From: Gammaproteobacteria bacterium
GTDB taxonomy: Bacteria; Pseudomonadota; Gammaproteobacteria; Steroidobacterales; Steroidobacteraceae
Reading direction: 5' to 3'
DNA length: 15,746 nucleotides
Assembly (NCBI GenBank): GCA_029857655.1
Contig: JAOUGR010000009.1
Coordinates: 1 to 15,746 of the forward strand
The notes beneath the pieces were generated by a model. It worked only from the letters and a program-made list of their open reading frames with translations, had not been told where the DNA came from and made no database searches. Numbering within the stretch: position 1 is the first letter of the stretch; every line of letters starts with the position of its first letter. Below, one piece after another: positions 1-8,731 of the stretch. Both the position numbers and the translations under genes were made by a program.

Positions 1-2799
1 AGCCCTTTCTCGAGCACCCAGGCGCCGTACCTGGAGGCGTTGGAAGAGCGCTTCCTGTCCGACCCCGCGTCGCTGTCAGCCGAGTGGCGGCGGTTTTTCG
101 AAAGTCTCGGCCCGTACCCGGCCAGACTCGCGCCAACACCGCCGCGACGCTTTCCCGAAGCGAGCGCCACACGCATGCCGGTTGGTCACACAGACGCCGA
201 GAAGCAGGCAGCGGTTTCTCGATTGATCCAGATCTATGCGAATCGCGGGCACCTGATCGCGGATATCGATCCACTGGGGATGCTGGAACGCCCGGTACCG
301 CGCGTACTCGAGTTGTCCTATTTCGGGCTGAGTGACGCCGATCTGGAAACCGAGTTCTACACGGCCAGCCGCTCGAATGCCGTAGAAGCGCAGATGAAGC
401 TGCGCGAAATCCTCGCGCAGCTGCGGCGGATCTACGGCGGCCACATTGGCGCCGAGTTTGCCCATGTTTCGCGCAGCGAGGAGAGGCTCTGGTTGCAGGA
501 TCGCTTTCAGGAAGGGCGCTTGACTCATCGCCTCACGAAGGAGGAGCAGTTGAAACTGCTATGGCAGTTGTCCGCCGCCGAAGGGCTTGAGCGCTACCTC
601 CACACGAAATACGTCGGGCAAAAACGATTTTCGCTCGAAGGCGGCGAGTCGCTGATACCGCTGCTCGATGACCTCGTGCAGTGTTGCGGAGCCTCGGGTG
701 TCGAGGACATCGTCATCGGCATGGCGCATCGTGGACGCCTGAATGTGCTCGTGAATGTGCTCGGCAAGGCACCGTCTTCGCTATTCTCGGAATTCGAGGG
801 CCACGTTGACCTCGCGGTGCTCAAGGGTTCCGGCGACGTCAAGTATCACAAGGGATTCTCCGCCGACCTGCGCACGGCGCGTGGCAATGTCCATGTCGTC
901 CTGGCCTTCAATCCCTCGCACCTGGAGGTCGTCGATTCCGTCGTCGAGGGTTCGGTGCGCTCGCGGCAGGAGCGGCGTGGCGATGGCTCGGGCGCCACAG
1001 TCGTGCCCGTGCTGATCCACGGAGATGCGGCGTTCGCGGGGCAAGGTGTCGTGATGGAGACGCTCCAGCTGTCGCAGGCGAGAGGATTTGGCACGGGTGG
1101 GACAATCCATATCATCATCAACAACCAGATCGGGTTCACGACCAGTGACCCGCAGGACGCACGCTCGACGCTTTACTGCAGCGACGTCGCCAAGATGATC
1201 GAGGCGCCGATTTTTCACGTCAACGCCGACGACCCCGAGGCTGTGGTATTCGTTGCCCGGCTTGCACTCGACTACCGCATGAAATTCCGCAAGGACATCG
1301 TCATCGAACTGGTCTGCTACCGCCGCCACGGGCACAACGAGGCGGACGAACCTGCGGCGACCCAGCCACTGATGTACCAGCGGATTCGCCAGCATCCCAC
1401 TGCGCGCCAGATCTATGGACGCCGGCTCGAGGAGGATGAAATCCTCGCCGAGGGTCAGGCCGCGGAGATGGTTGAGGAATACCGCCGCGGTCTCGATGAG
1501 GGCCGGCCACAGACGCGCGCCTTCGCCGGCACGACGGGCAATCGCCATACGGTCGACTGGAGCCGCCATGCTGGCGCGGACTGGTCGGAAAAGCCGCGAA
1601 CCACGGTTGATCCGGGACGGTTGCAGACACTTGCTGAAAGCCTGACCCGCATGCCGGAAGGTTTCACGCTGCATCCGCGCGTCGCACGCATCAACGACGA
1701 CCGCAAGCGCATGTACGCGGGCGAGCAGCCGCTCGACTGGGGCGCCGCGGAGATCATGGCTTATGCGGCGTTGCTCACCGAGGGCCACCGCATCCGGCTG
1801 ACTGGCCAGGATTCCGCGCGCGGCACTTTCTTCCACCGCCACGCAGTGCTGCATGACCAGGCGAGTGGACGAACCCATGTGCCGCTTGCAAACCTCGACG
1901 CGCAGCAGGCGCAGTTCCGGGTGACGGATTCGACGCTGTCGGAGGAAGCAGTACTCGGCTTCGAATACGGGTTTTCAACGACGGACCCGGATACCCTTGT
2001 GATCTGGGAGGGCCAGTTCGGCGACTTCGCCAATGGCGCACAGGTGATCATCGACCAGTTCATCACGTCGGGCGAAGCCAAGTGGGAGCGCCTGTCTGGC
2101 ATCACGCTGTTCCTGCCGCACGGTTATGAAGGGCAGGGGCCGGAGCACAGCTCAGGGCGCCTGGAACGCTTCCTGCAGCTCTCGGCTGAAATGAACTGCC
2201 AGGTCTGCGTGCCCTCGACACCCGCGCAGATGTTTCACCTGTTGCGGCGGCAGATGCTGAGGGCGCTGCGCAAGCCGCTGATCGTGATGACGCCGAAGAG
2301 CCTGCTGCGCCACAAGCATTCGACTTCGACGATGACCGATCTCGCCGAGGGCTACTTTCACACGGTCATCGACGAACGTGATCCGATGCCGCCCGCCCAG
2401 GTCAGGCGGCTCGTCTTCTGCAGCGGCAAGGTCTACTACGACCTGCTGGATCAACGGCGCACGGAAAAGTTGAGCGATGTTGCATTGATCCGGATCGAGC
2501 AGCTCTATCCGTTCCCGGTCGACGAGTACCAGGCCATGATCGAGCGCTACTCCGGCGCGCGGGAGGTGGTCTGGTGCCAGGAGGAACCGCAGAACCAGGG
2601 CGCCTGGTACCAGATCCGCCACCGCCTGCAGGCGAGCCTCGGACCGACCCATTCCCTGAGCTATGCTGGGCGCGAAAGCGCCGCTGCGCCGGCGACTGGT
2701 GTTTACGCGCTGCATATCGAAGAACAACAGGCGCTGGTCCAGGCTGCTTTGCGCGAGACTGGACAGCAGGCCGCCGGTACGAGCAGGAAAAGTTCATGA
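1..2799 (+). CDS. sucA: 2-oxoglutarate dehydrogenase E1 component, 5'-partial
   Basis: Thiamine-diphosphate-dependent E1 of the cytoplasmic 2-oxoglutarate dehydrogenase complex. It decarboxylates 2-oxoglutarate and passes the succinyl group to the lipoyl arm of SucB. The frame is open from base 1, and 932 codons are visible before the stop. The first visible residues ([19 protein letters not shown]) resemble the usual N-terminal E2-binding segment, so only a short piece including the true start is missing. E. coli SucA is 933 residues. Family motifs are seen in order: [17 protein letters not shown] (about visible residues 240-256), [22 protein letters not shown] at about 340 (cofactor region), [23 protein letters not shown] and, near the end, [13 protein letters not shown] methionine-free reading that begins at the TTG at base 40 is unnecessary because the frame continues upstream. 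The stop overlaps the sucB start (ATGA), implying translational coupling. Identity is very secure. Confidence 0.97.
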   Translation, partial: SPFSSTQAPYLEALEERFLSDPASLSAEWRRFFESLGPYPARLAPTPPRRFPEASATRMPVGHTDAEKQAAVSRLIQIYANRGHLIADIDPLGMLERPVPRVLELSYFGLSDADLETEFYTASRSNAVEAQMKLREILAQLRRIYGGHIGAEFAHVSRSEERLWLQDRFQEGRLTHRLTKEEQLKLLWQLSAAEGLERYLHTKYVGQKRFSLEGGESLIPLLDDLVQCCGASGVEDIVIGMAHRGRLNVLVNVLGKAPSSLFSEFEGHVDLAVLKGSGDVKYHKGFSADLRTARGNVHVVLAFNPSHLEVVDSVVEGSVRSRQERRGDGSGATVVPVLIHGDAAFAGQGVVMETLQLSQARGFGTGGTIHIIINNQIGFTTSDPQDARSTLYCSDVAKMIEAPIFHVNADDPEAVVFVARLALDYRMKFRKDIVIELVCYRRHGHNEADEPAATQPLMYQRIRQHPTARQIYGRRLEEDEILAEGQAAEMVEEYRRGLDEGRPQTRAFAGTTGNRHTVDWSRHAGADWSEKPRTTVDPGRLQTLAESLTRMPEGFTLHPRVARINDDRKRMYAGEQPLDWGAAEIMAYAALLTEGHRIRLTGQDSARGTFFHRHAVLHDQASGRTHVPLANLDAQQAQFRVTDSTLSEEAVLGFEYGFSTTDPDTLVIWEGQFGDFANGAQVIIDQFITSGEAKWERLSGITLFLPHGYEGQGPEHSSGRLERFLQLSAEMNCQVCVPSTPAQMFHLLRRQMLRALRKPLIVMTPKSLLRHKHSTSTMTDLAEGYFHTVIDERDPMPPAQVRRLVFCSGKVYYDLLDQRRTEKLSDVALIRIEQLYPFPVDEYQAMIERYSGAREVVWCQEEPQNQGAWYQIRHRLQASLGPTHSLSYAGRESAAAPATGVYALHIEEQQALVQAALRETGQQAAGTSRKSS

Positions 2800-4001
2800 C
2801 CACTGAAGTCCGCGTTCCCCAGCTGCCTGAATCCGTCGCGGATGCGACGCTGGTTATCTGGCACAAGAAAGCCGGCGATCCAGTGACCCGGGACGAGAAT
2901 CTTGCCGACCTCGAGACCGACAAGGTCGTCCTCGAGCTGCCAGCACCCGTTACAGGAGTGCTCGCCGCCCTGAAGAAGGATGCCGGTGCGACGGTGGGCA
3001 GCGGCGAGCTGCTGGCCATCATCGAAGAATCCGCAGCCACGCACCAGGCCGCGACCCCGGCCAGGAAACCGGCCGCGGCGCCAGCGAAGCCCGCGTCTAC
3101 AAAGCCCGCGCCGCCGAAATCTGCGCCTGCGAAGAAGGAGGACGCGTCCGGCAAGCTTTCCCCGGCCGCCAAGCGCCTCGTCGAGGAGAACAAGCTGGTG
3201 GCGGGCGAGATTTCCGGCAGCGGCCGCGACGGCAGGATTACGAAAGGCGACGTGGCCCAGCATCTGGATGCGGGGAGGCCTGCTTTCCGGCCTCCCGGCG
3301 CACGTGCCGATCAACGCGTGCCGATGTCCAGGCTGCGCGCGCGCATTGCCGAGCGCCTGGTCCAGGCCCAGAAGACCCAGGCACTGCTGACGACATTCAA
3401 CGAGATCGACATGCAGGCGCTGTCGGCCATCCGCTCGCGCTACAAGGATGCCTTTGAAAAGCGTCATGGGGTGCGCCTCGGGTTCATGTCGTTTTTCGTC
3501 AAGGCCTGCATCGAGGCGCTGCGGCGCTCTCCCGTGGTCAACGCTTCCGTGGAAGGCGACGACATCGTCTACCATGAATATTACGACATCGGTGTCGCCG
3601 TCTCGACCGATCGCGGGCTGATCGTCCCGATCCTGCGCGATGCGGAACGGATGGACTTTGCCGAGCTCGAGAAGGGCATCATTGGATTCGCGGAGCGCGC
3701 GCGCGATGGCACGATCACGCTTGACGAACTGACGGGAGGCACATTCTCGATCACGAATGGCGGCGTATTCGGCTCGCTGCTGTCCACGCCCATCGTCAAT
3801 GCGCCGCAGAGCGCCATCCTTGGCATGCACAGGATCCAGCAGCGACCGGTCGCCGTGGACGGGCAGGTCGTCGTGCGACCGATGATGTATGTCGCTTTGA
3901 CCTACGATCACCGCATCATTGATGGCCGCGAAGCGGTCCAGTTCCTGGTCGCAGTGAAGGAAGTGCTGGAGGACCCCGCACGGTTACTGTTGCAGGTTTA
4001 A
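2796..4001 (+). CDS. sucB: dihydrolipoyl succinyltransferase (E2 of 2-oxoglutarate dehydrogenase)
   Basis: E2 core of the 2-oxoglutarate dehydrogenase complex. It moves the succinyl group from its lipoyl arm to CoA. The 401-residue protein begins [13 protein letters not shown], and the ATG overlaps the sucA stop by four bases. The frame is open upstream inside sucA, but homology starts at this ATG. Layout: a single lipoyl domain at about 1-77, with the lipoylated lysine predicted at K43 in the [10 protein letters not shown] motif; an Ala/Pro/Lys-rich flexible linker at about 84-118; an E1/E3-binding peripheral subunit domain at about 120-157 ([15 protein letters not shown]); and the CoA acyltransferase domain at about 170-401. 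The active-site motif DHRIIDG is present, with catalytic H372 and D376. Length and the single lipoyl domain fit SucB (405 residues in E. coli) better than AceF, and the sucA neighbour settles it. Confidence 0.97.
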   Translation: MTTEVRVPQLPESVADATLVIWHKKAGDPVTRDENLADLETDKVVLELPAPVTGVLAALKKDAGATVGSGELLAIIEESAATHQAATPARKPAAAPAKPASTKPAPPKSAPAKKEDASGKLSPAAKRLVEENKLVAGEISGSGRDGRITKGDVAQHLDAGRPAFRPPGARADQRVPMSRLRARIAERLVQAQKTQALLTTFNEIDMQALSAIRSRYKDAFEKRHGVRLGFMSFFVKACIEALRRSPVVNASVEGDDIVYHEYYDIGVAVSTDRGLIVPILRDAERMDFAELEKGIIGFAERARDGTITLDELTGGTFSITNGGVFGSLLSTPIVNAPQSAILGMHRIQQRPVAVDGQVVVRPMMYVALTYDHRIIDGREAVQFLVAVKEVLEDPARLLLQV

Positions 4002-4015
4002 AAGAGAGGGGGGAC

Positions 4016-5443
4016 ATGGCCGACAATTTCGACGTCATCGTCATCGGCGGCGGTCCGGCGGGCTACCCGGCCGCGATACGGGCCGGCCAGAACAAGCTGA
4101 CGGTCGCCTGCATCGACGAATGGAAGAATCGTGATGGCAGCCAGGCATTCGGCGGCACCTGTCTGAACGCCGGGTGCATTCCGTCCAAGGCCCTGCTCGA
4201 ATCGTCGGAGATCTTTCACCGTGCGTTGCATGAATTTGCGACTCACGGCCTGAAGCTGGGAGATGTCGGCTTCGATGTGGCAGCGATGCAGAAGCGCAAG
4301 GATTCGATCGTGCGGCAGAGCACGCTGGGCATCCTGTCGCTGTTCAAGGCCGCGGGTGTCACGCCATTCACCGGGCACGGCCGCCTGTTGGCGGGCCGCA
4401 AGGTCGAAGTCACGGGGCACGACGGTGCCAAGCGCACATTGCAGGCACTGCATGTCGTGCTCGCCACGGGATCGGAGCCCACGCCGCTGCGCGGGGCCGC
4501 ATTCGACGGCAAGGGCATCGTCGATTCCTGGGGCGCTCTCGAGTTCACCGAAGTGCCGAAACGCCTGTGCGTCATCGGCGCCGGCGTCATCGGGCTTGAA
4601 CTGGGGAGCGTCTGGCGCAGGCTTGGCGCAGAGACCGTGATACTCGAGGCCCTCGAGCAGTTCCTGCCGATGGCGGACGGCCAGGTTGCGAAAGAGGCTT
4701 CCCGTCATTTCAAGAAGCAGGGCCTCGATATTCGCCTTGGCGCCGAAGTTTCCGGCGCCGAGAGCCGCACGGACGGCGTACATGTCAGTTTTTCTGACGC
4801 GAAGGGCCCGCAGTCGATCGTCGTGGACCGACTGGTCGTTGCGATCGGTCGCCGGCCGTTCACCACCGGACTGCTCGGCGAGGGATCGGGCGTGACGCTG
4901 GACGAGCGCGGGTTCATCGCGGTCGATGATCACTGCCGGACCGGCGCGCCGGATGTCTGGGCGGTGGGCGATTGCGTACGTGGCCCGATGCTCGCGCACA
5001 AGGGCAAGGAGGAGGGTGTCACCGTTGCCGACCGGATTGCGGGTCTGTACGGCGAAGTCAACTACCGGACCATTCCATCGGTCATTTATACGGCGCCGGA
5101 AATCGCCTGGGTCGGGCAGACCGAGGAGCAGGTCAAGTCGGCCGGCCGGCCCTACAAGACCGGGAGTTTCCCGTTCGCGGCGAGTGGCCGCGCACGCGCG
5201 ATGGAGGCTGGCGCCGGCTTTTGCAAGATCGTCGCGGATGCCGCCAGCGACGAAATCCTAGGCATCCACATCATCGGGCCGATGGCCGGCGAGTTGATCG
5301 CTGAAGCCGTGCTTGCCATGGAGTACTCTGCCAGCATCGAGGACCTGCAGCGCACCATCCACGCGCATCCGACGCTTTCGGAAGCCATGCACGAAGCGGC
5401 CCTGGCCGCCGACAAGCGCGCGATCGACATACCGAATCGCTGA
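4016..5443 (+). CDS. lpdA: dihydrolipoamide dehydrogenase (E3)
   Basis: FAD- and NAD-dependent flavoprotein that reoxidises the dihydrolipoyl arm of SucB; E3 subunits are often shared with pyruvate dehydrogenase and the glycine cleavage system. The 475-residue protein has an N-terminal FAD-binding GGGPAG (11-16), the redox-active disulfide C49/C54 in GGTCLNAGCIPSK, the NAD-binding GAGVIG (188-193), the second FAD motif VGDC with D319, and the C-terminal dimer-interface motif HAHPTLSEAMHEA, giving the catalytic pair H451/E456. All catalytic residues are intact. The ATG lies 14 bases after the sucB stop and follows a purine-rich ribosome binding site (AGAGG, 4005-4009, about 6 bases from the start). 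It is the last gene of the sucA-sucB-lpd operon, so the complex appears to carry its own linked E3. The symbol could equally be lpd. Confidence 0.96.
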   Translation: MADNFDVIVIGGGPAGYPAAIRAGQNKLTVACIDEWKNRDGSQAFGGTCLNAGCIPSKALLESSEIFHRALHEFATHGLKLGDVGFDVAAMQKRKDSIVRQSTLGILSLFKAAGVTPFTGHGRLLAGRKVEVTGHDGAKRTLQALHVVLATGSEPTPLRGAAFDGKGIVDSWGALEFTEVPKRLCVIGAGVIGLELGSVWRRLGAETVILEALEQFLPMADGQVAKEASRHFKKQGLDIRLGAEVSGAESRTDGVHVSFSDAKGPQSIVVDRLVVAIGRRPFTTGLLGEGSGVTLDERGFIAVDDHCRTGAPDVWAVGDCVRGPMLAHKGKEEGVTVADRIAGLYGEVNYRTIPSVIYTAPEIAWVGQTEEQVKSAGRPYKTGSFPFAASGRARAMEAGAGFCKIVADAASDEILGIHIIGPMAGELIAEAVLAMEYSASIEDLQRTIHAHPTLSEAMHEAALAADKRAIDIPNR

Positions 5444-5470
5444 GCGCCCCTAGACACGGCGCCGGGCGCT
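5443..5470. terminator. inverted repeat between convergent lpd and relA, possible bidirectional terminator
   Basis: AGCGCCC (5443-5449) and GGGCGCT (5464-5470) are perfect 7-base complementary arms around a 14-base loop. The left arm starts on the last base of the lpd stop codon, and the relA stop codon (complement of 5450-5452) lies in the loop. A shorter alternative stem pairs GCGCC with GGCGC (5444-5448 with 5458-5462). No T-tract follows on either strand, so it is not a canonical intrinsic terminator. In such high-GC sequence a stem of this size could also be chance. The position between two genes that must stop transcription within a few bases is what makes it a candidate. Confidence 0.3.
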
Positions 5471-7588
5471 GATCACGCTCGGCAGCGCGGTCAGGCGCGC
5501 GAGCAGGCGCGCAAGTTCGTCCAGTCCCGGGACCGAAATCCTGAGCGACAGGTCGGCGCTTCCTTCCGCAGCATCGGTGCGTGTTGTCAGGCGCTCGATG
5601 TTGACCTTCTCGTCCGCAAGCAATGTGCTTACATCGCGCACCAGTCCGCGTCGATCCATTGCATGAATGACAACATCAACCGGGAATCGCGTGACGCGCG
5701 ATTTCCCCCATTCGACCTGCAGCAGGCGCTCAGGGGCACGCGCCGCAATGCGCGCGAGGCTCGCACAGCCGGAACGATGGATCGTCACGCCGCGCCCGAC
5801 CGTGACATATCCGGTGACCGGCTCCGGCGGCAGCGGATTGCAGCAACGCGCATAGACGGACATCAGGTCGCCGACCCCTTCGATTTCGACAGCGGCGGCC
5901 GCGTCCCGGCGCACCGGCACGACTTTTGACACAACTGGCCCGGCATCCGGCGATTCGCGGCCGCGCATGCGCCGCTGGATGGCACCGGTCAACTGCGCAA
6001 GGGAAAGATCGCCCGAGCCCAGTGCCAGGCAGAGCGCATCCGAGTTGGACACGCTGAATTCACCGATCAGCTCCGACATCAGCGAATTCTGGGCGCCGAG
6101 GCGTGAGAGCTCACGCTCGAGCATTTCGCGGCCTTCCTCGCGATTCTGGCCGACATCGCGTTTCTTGAACCAGGCACGCACCTTGGCGCGGCTGCGCGGC
6201 GAAGCGAGGAATCCCTGCTGCTCGATCAGCCAGTCCCGGCTGGGATGCATTTCCTTGCCGCGGATGATTTCCACGACCTCGCCATTGGCGAGACGATGAT
6301 CGAGCGTCACGATCCGGCCGTTGATGCGTGCGCCGCGGCATCTGTGCCCGAGATCCGTGTGCACGTGGTAGGCAAAGTCGAGCGGCGTGCTGCCGGCGGG
6401 CAGGTCGATGATCTCGCCCTTGGGCGTCAGCGCATAGACGCGGTCTTCGAAAAGGTCCGCCCGCACGCGACTCAGGAAATCGCTGTCACTTTCGGCCTCT
6501 GCCGCAGGGGCCAGCAGCTCCCGGAGCCACTCAATCTTGCGGTCATAGGCTTCGTCGCGCGCACCACCCTCCTTGTAGCGCCAGTGCGCAGCAACGCCCA
6601 GTTCGGCGTGCTCATGCATGTCGCGGGTGCGGATCTGGATTTCGAGCGGCACGGCGCCCGGGCCGATCACCGCCGTGTGCAATGAACGGTACAAGTTCTC
6701 CTTCGGCGTGGCGATGTAGTCATCGAACTCGCCGGGTATGTAATGCCAGCGGCCGTGCACGACGCCCAGTGCCGCGTAGCAATCGGCAACATTCTCGACG
6801 ATGATCCGCAGCGCCCGGATGTCCAGGACCTGGTCGAACGCGAGCCCCTTGCGGCGCATCTTTCGCCAGATGCTGTAGATGTGCTTGGGCCGCCCAATGA
6901 CCTCCGCCGCGACGCCGATGCGCCCGAGTTCGGTGATGATTTCGCCGCGGACCTCTTCGATGAATTTTTCACGCTCCGACCGCGTTTCCTTCAGTTCAAC
7001 CGCGATGCGACGGTATTCCGCAGGTTCGAGGTGACGAAATGCGAGATCTTCAAGCTCCCACTTGAGCTGCCATATACCAAGGCGGTTCGCGAGCGGCGCG
7101 TAGATTTCGCGGGTCTCCCATGCAAATCGAAGGCGCGTTGCCTCATCGAGTGCGCGCGACCCGCGCATGCGGCGAAGTTGTTCGGCGAGGCGCACCAGCA
7201 CAAGGCGGGGATCGGTGACGACCGCCAGCAACATGCGGCGCAGGGCGTCAGCCTGGGCGGCTGACAATGCGCGATCCGGGGTCCACTGCGCGCCGGCCTG
7301 GAACTCGCCGAGCCGGTTCAGCTGGGCGGCGAACCGGGCGACACGCTCGCCGAACAACGCGCCCGAGGAAGCCTCATCCATCAGGCCCTGGGCCAGAATC
7401 GGCTGCAGCAACGCCCCCGCAATGATCTCTCGCTCCGCGTCGAGCGCCGCGACGATCGATGCCACTTCGGCGCCCCGTGACGCGGCCGCGCGCCAGCCTG
7501 GCGCATCGCTTGCGTGTTTCTCGAGTTCAGCCTGCAAGTCGGCCAGGATGCTGGTACCGGCAATGGGCGCATTTGTCGTCGTTTTCAT
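5450..7588 (-). CDS. relA: RelA-type (p)ppGpp synthetase with degenerate hydrolase domain
   Basis: Long RelA/SpoT-family protein (712 residues; E. coli RelA 744) that makes the alarmone (p)ppGpp from ATP and GTP/GDP, classically on ribosomes stalled with uncharged tRNA. Order seen: a pseudo-hydrolase domain at about 30-160, where the normal ALLHD(V/I)VED segment reads ALLQPILAQG (59-68), so the metal-binding HD pair is gone; a synthetase domain at about 200-340 containing EFDD (287-290), the EXDD signature of monofunctional RelA, then RSLHTAV and EIQIRT; a TGS domain at about 383-443 (DRVYALTPKGEIIDLPAGST); the conserved RCC cysteine pair in VYARCCNPLPP (582-583); and a C-terminal ACT domain at about 635-712. 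It is therefore probably synthesis-only, with a SpoT expected elsewhere in the genome. The ATG has only a weak upstream ribosome binding site. It is convergent with lpd and divergent from ruvC. Confidence 0.95.
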   Translation of the reverse strand: MKTTTNAPIAGTSILADLQAELEKHASDAPGWRAAASRGAEVASIVAALDAEREIIAGALLQPILAQGLMDEASSGALFGERVARFAAQLNRLGEFQAGAQWTPDRALSAAQADALRRMLLAVVTDPRLVLVRLAEQLRRMRGSRALDEATRLRFAWETREIYAPLANRLGIWQLKWELEDLAFRHLEPAEYRRIAVELKETRSEREKFIEEVRGEIITELGRIGVAAEVIGRPKHIYSIWRKMRRKGLAFDQVLDIRALRIIVENVADCYAALGVVHGRWHYIPGEFDDYIATPKENLYRSLHTAVIGPGAVPLEIQIRTRDMHEHAELGVAAHWRYKEGGARDEAYDRKIEWLRELLAPAAEAESDSDFLSRVRADLFEDRVYALTPKGEIIDLPAGSTPLDFAYHVHTDLGHRCRGARINGRIVTLDHRLANGEVVEIIRGKEMHPSRDWLIEQQGFLASPRSRAKVRAWFKKRDVGQNREEGREMLERELSRLGAQNSLMSELIGEFSVSNSDALCLALGSGDLSLAQLTGAIQRRMRGRESPDAGPVVSKVVPVRRDAAAAVEIEGVGDLMSVYARCCNPLPPEPVTGYVTVGRGVTIHRSGCASLARIAARAPERLLQVEWGKSRVTRFPVDVVIHAMDRRGLVRDVSTLLADEKVNIERLTTRTDAAEGSADLSLRISVPGLDELARLLARLTALPSVISARRRV

Positions 7589-7652
7589 TTCGCTGCGCGT
7601 GCCGGGCCGGAGAGATTGCCGGTATCATATCGCCTATGCTGCGTATTCTCGG
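7589..7652. promoter_or_regulatory. divergent relA/ruvC intergenic region with candidate overlapping -10 boxes
   Basis: Only 47 bases (7589-7635) separate the relA and ruvC start codons, so promoters for both must lie here or reach into the genes. On the minus strand TATGAT (7624-7629) matches 5/6 of the -10 consensus. It has a weak -35-like CCGAGA (7647-7652) exactly 17 bases upstream and would leave a roughly 30-base relA leader. On the plus strand TATCAT (7623-7628) also matches 5/6 of -10, but no convincing -35 is seen and transcription would begin almost at the ruvC ATG. The two hexamers overlap and could compete. This is pattern matching only. Confidence 0.25.
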
Positions 7653-8136
7653 CCTGGATCCCGGTTCGCGCGTCACCGGTTACGGTGTCGTGGACGCCGG
7701 GCAAACCGGTATCCGCTATGTCGCAAGCGGCTGCATCCGTGTCGGCAATGGTGCAATGGCGGGCAGGCTGCTCGAGATACACCGCCACGTCACCGAACTG
7801 GTCGATACCTATGCCCCGGGCGAGGTCGCCATCGAGCGCGTGTTCATCCACCGTAATCCGGACAGTGCGCTGAAGCTTGGGCAGGCCCGTGGCGCGGCCT
7901 TGTGCGGGGCCTGTCATGCGGGTGCCGAAGTCTTCGAGTACGCACCCCGGGCCATCAAGCAGACGATTACCGGCACCGGCGCCGCCGAAAAGAAGCAGGT
8001 GCAGCACATGATCAAGGCCCTGCTGGCAGTCGAAGGACGGATCGGGTCCGACGCAGCCGACGCGCTAGCGATCGCGCTGTGCCATGCGCATCATCGCGGC
8101 GGGCAGCTGAACGGCCGCAAGGGCAGGACCCGGTGA
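7636..8136 (+). CDS. ruvC: Holliday junction resolvase RuvC
   Basis: Endonuclease that cuts four-way DNA junctions symmetrically after RuvAB branch migration. It is 166 residues (E. coli 173), beginning MLRILGLDPGSRVTGYG. All four catalytic acids of the RNase H-like fold are present: D8 (GLDPG), E67 (VAIERVF), D139 and D142 (SDAADALAIALCHAH). The start at 7636 is set by homology; the reading frame stays open upstream into the antisense of relA, but those residues do not belong to the family. The leader is very short and lacks a clear ribosome binding site. The stop overlaps the ruvA GTG by four bases (GTGA), pointing to coupled translation. The usual gammaproteobacterial upstream partner yebC is absent; relA lies there instead, divergently. 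Function is secure. Confidence 0.97.
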   Translation: MLRILGLDPGSRVTGYGVVDAGQTGIRYVASGCIRVGNGAMAGRLLEIHRHVTELVDTYAPGEVAIERVFIHRNPDSALKLGQARGAALCGACHAGAEVFEYAPRAIKQTITGTGAAEKKQVQHMIKALLAVEGRIGSDAADALAIALCHAHHRGGQLNGRKGRTR

Positions 8137-8720
8137 TCGGCTACCTGCGCGGCAAGCTGGTGCGAAAGCAGCCGCCGGCGCTGATCATCGAAGTGGCAGG
8201 CGTCGGCTACGAGCTGGAAGCGCCGATGTCGACCTTCTACAAGTTGCCGGAACTCGGCAGCGAAGTGAATCTGCACACGCATCTCGTGGTGCGCGAAGAC
8301 GCACACTTGCTGTATGGTTTTGCGACCGAGGACGAGCGTCGCCTGTTCCGGGACCTGCTGCGCGTCTCTGGCATCGGGCCGAAGATCGGGCTCGCACTCC
8401 TTTCCGGCATCAATGTCGAGACCTTCCTGGTCTGCGTCGAAGCCCAGGATGTCGACATGCTGATCCGCATACCCGGCATTGGCCGCAAGATCGCCGAACG
8501 GCTGCTGATCGAGATGCGCGACCGGATCCGCGCCCTCGGACCGATTTCGTCAGCCCCACAATCGGGTGACGGTGCGAGCGCCCAGGCCGAGGCCTACTCC
8601 GCGCTGGTGGCGCTGGGCTACCGCCCGGTCGAGGTGACACGGCTGCTCAAGTCCGTGGACAATGAAGGCGCCGGAACCGAGGAACTCATACGCCGTGCCC
8701 TGCAGGCGGCTGCCAGGTAG
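8133..8720 (+). CDS. ruvA: Holliday junction branch migration protein RuvA
   Basis: Tetrameric junction-binding subunit that loads RuvB and holds the crossover flat during branch migration. The 195-residue protein (E. coli 203) begins at a GTG overlapping the ruvC stop. The encoded start (V/M)IGYLRGKLV matches the family N terminus, and no nearby ATG is in frame at the right place. Domain I is an OB fold at about 1-63; the acidic pin residues E55 and D56 are seen in [11 protein letters not shown]. Domain II carries two helix-hairpin-helix motifs, VSGIGPKIG (78-86) and IPGIGRKIA (113-121), which bind the DNA backbone. After a flexible linker (about 135-150), domain III (150-195) contacts RuvB. 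ruvB follows after 11 bases. Confidence 0.96.
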   Translation: MIGYLRGKLVRKQPPALIIEVAGVGYELEAPMSTFYKLPELGSEVNLHTHLVVREDAHLLYGFATEDERRLFRDLLRVSGIGPKIGLALLSGINVETFLVCVEAQDVDMLIRIPGIGRKIAERLLIEMRDRIRALGPISSAPQSGDGASAQAEAYSALVALGYRPVEVTRLLKSVDNEGAGTEELIRRALQAAAR

Positions 8721-8731
8721 CAAGTCATCCG

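Noticed and set aside
781..1878. 365-codon open frame on the minus strand opposite sucA
   Set aside because: Shadow of the sucA codon pattern; it overlaps conserved thiamine-enzyme motifs on the sense strand and resembles no family.
2574..2795. Upstream in-frame extension of sucB inside sucA
   Set aside because: The extension has no homology to E2 proteins. The lipoyl domain begins at the ATG at 2796, which shows the classic ATGA overlap.
2703..3911. 402-codon open frame on the minus strand opposite sucB
   Set aside because: High-GC coding DNA produces long antisense open frames. The sense strand encodes an intact SucB with all motifs, and the antisense translation shows no recognisable domain.
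4154..4189. GGTCLNAGC in place of GGTCLNVGC at the Lpd disulfide
   Set aside because: Both cysteines are kept, and the small Val-to-Ala change falls within normal variation of the family.
3998..4999. 333-codon open frame on the minus strand opposite lpd
   Set aside because: Same GC-driven shadow effect; lpd is intact and fully explains the region.
6667..6720. NLYRSLHT instead of NGYQSLHT in the RelA synthetase motif
   Set aside because: The residue after Asn varies across long Rel proteins (Gly, Met and Leu types occur), and the neighbouring EFDD and EIQIRT motifs are intact, so this is unlikely to inactivate the enzyme.
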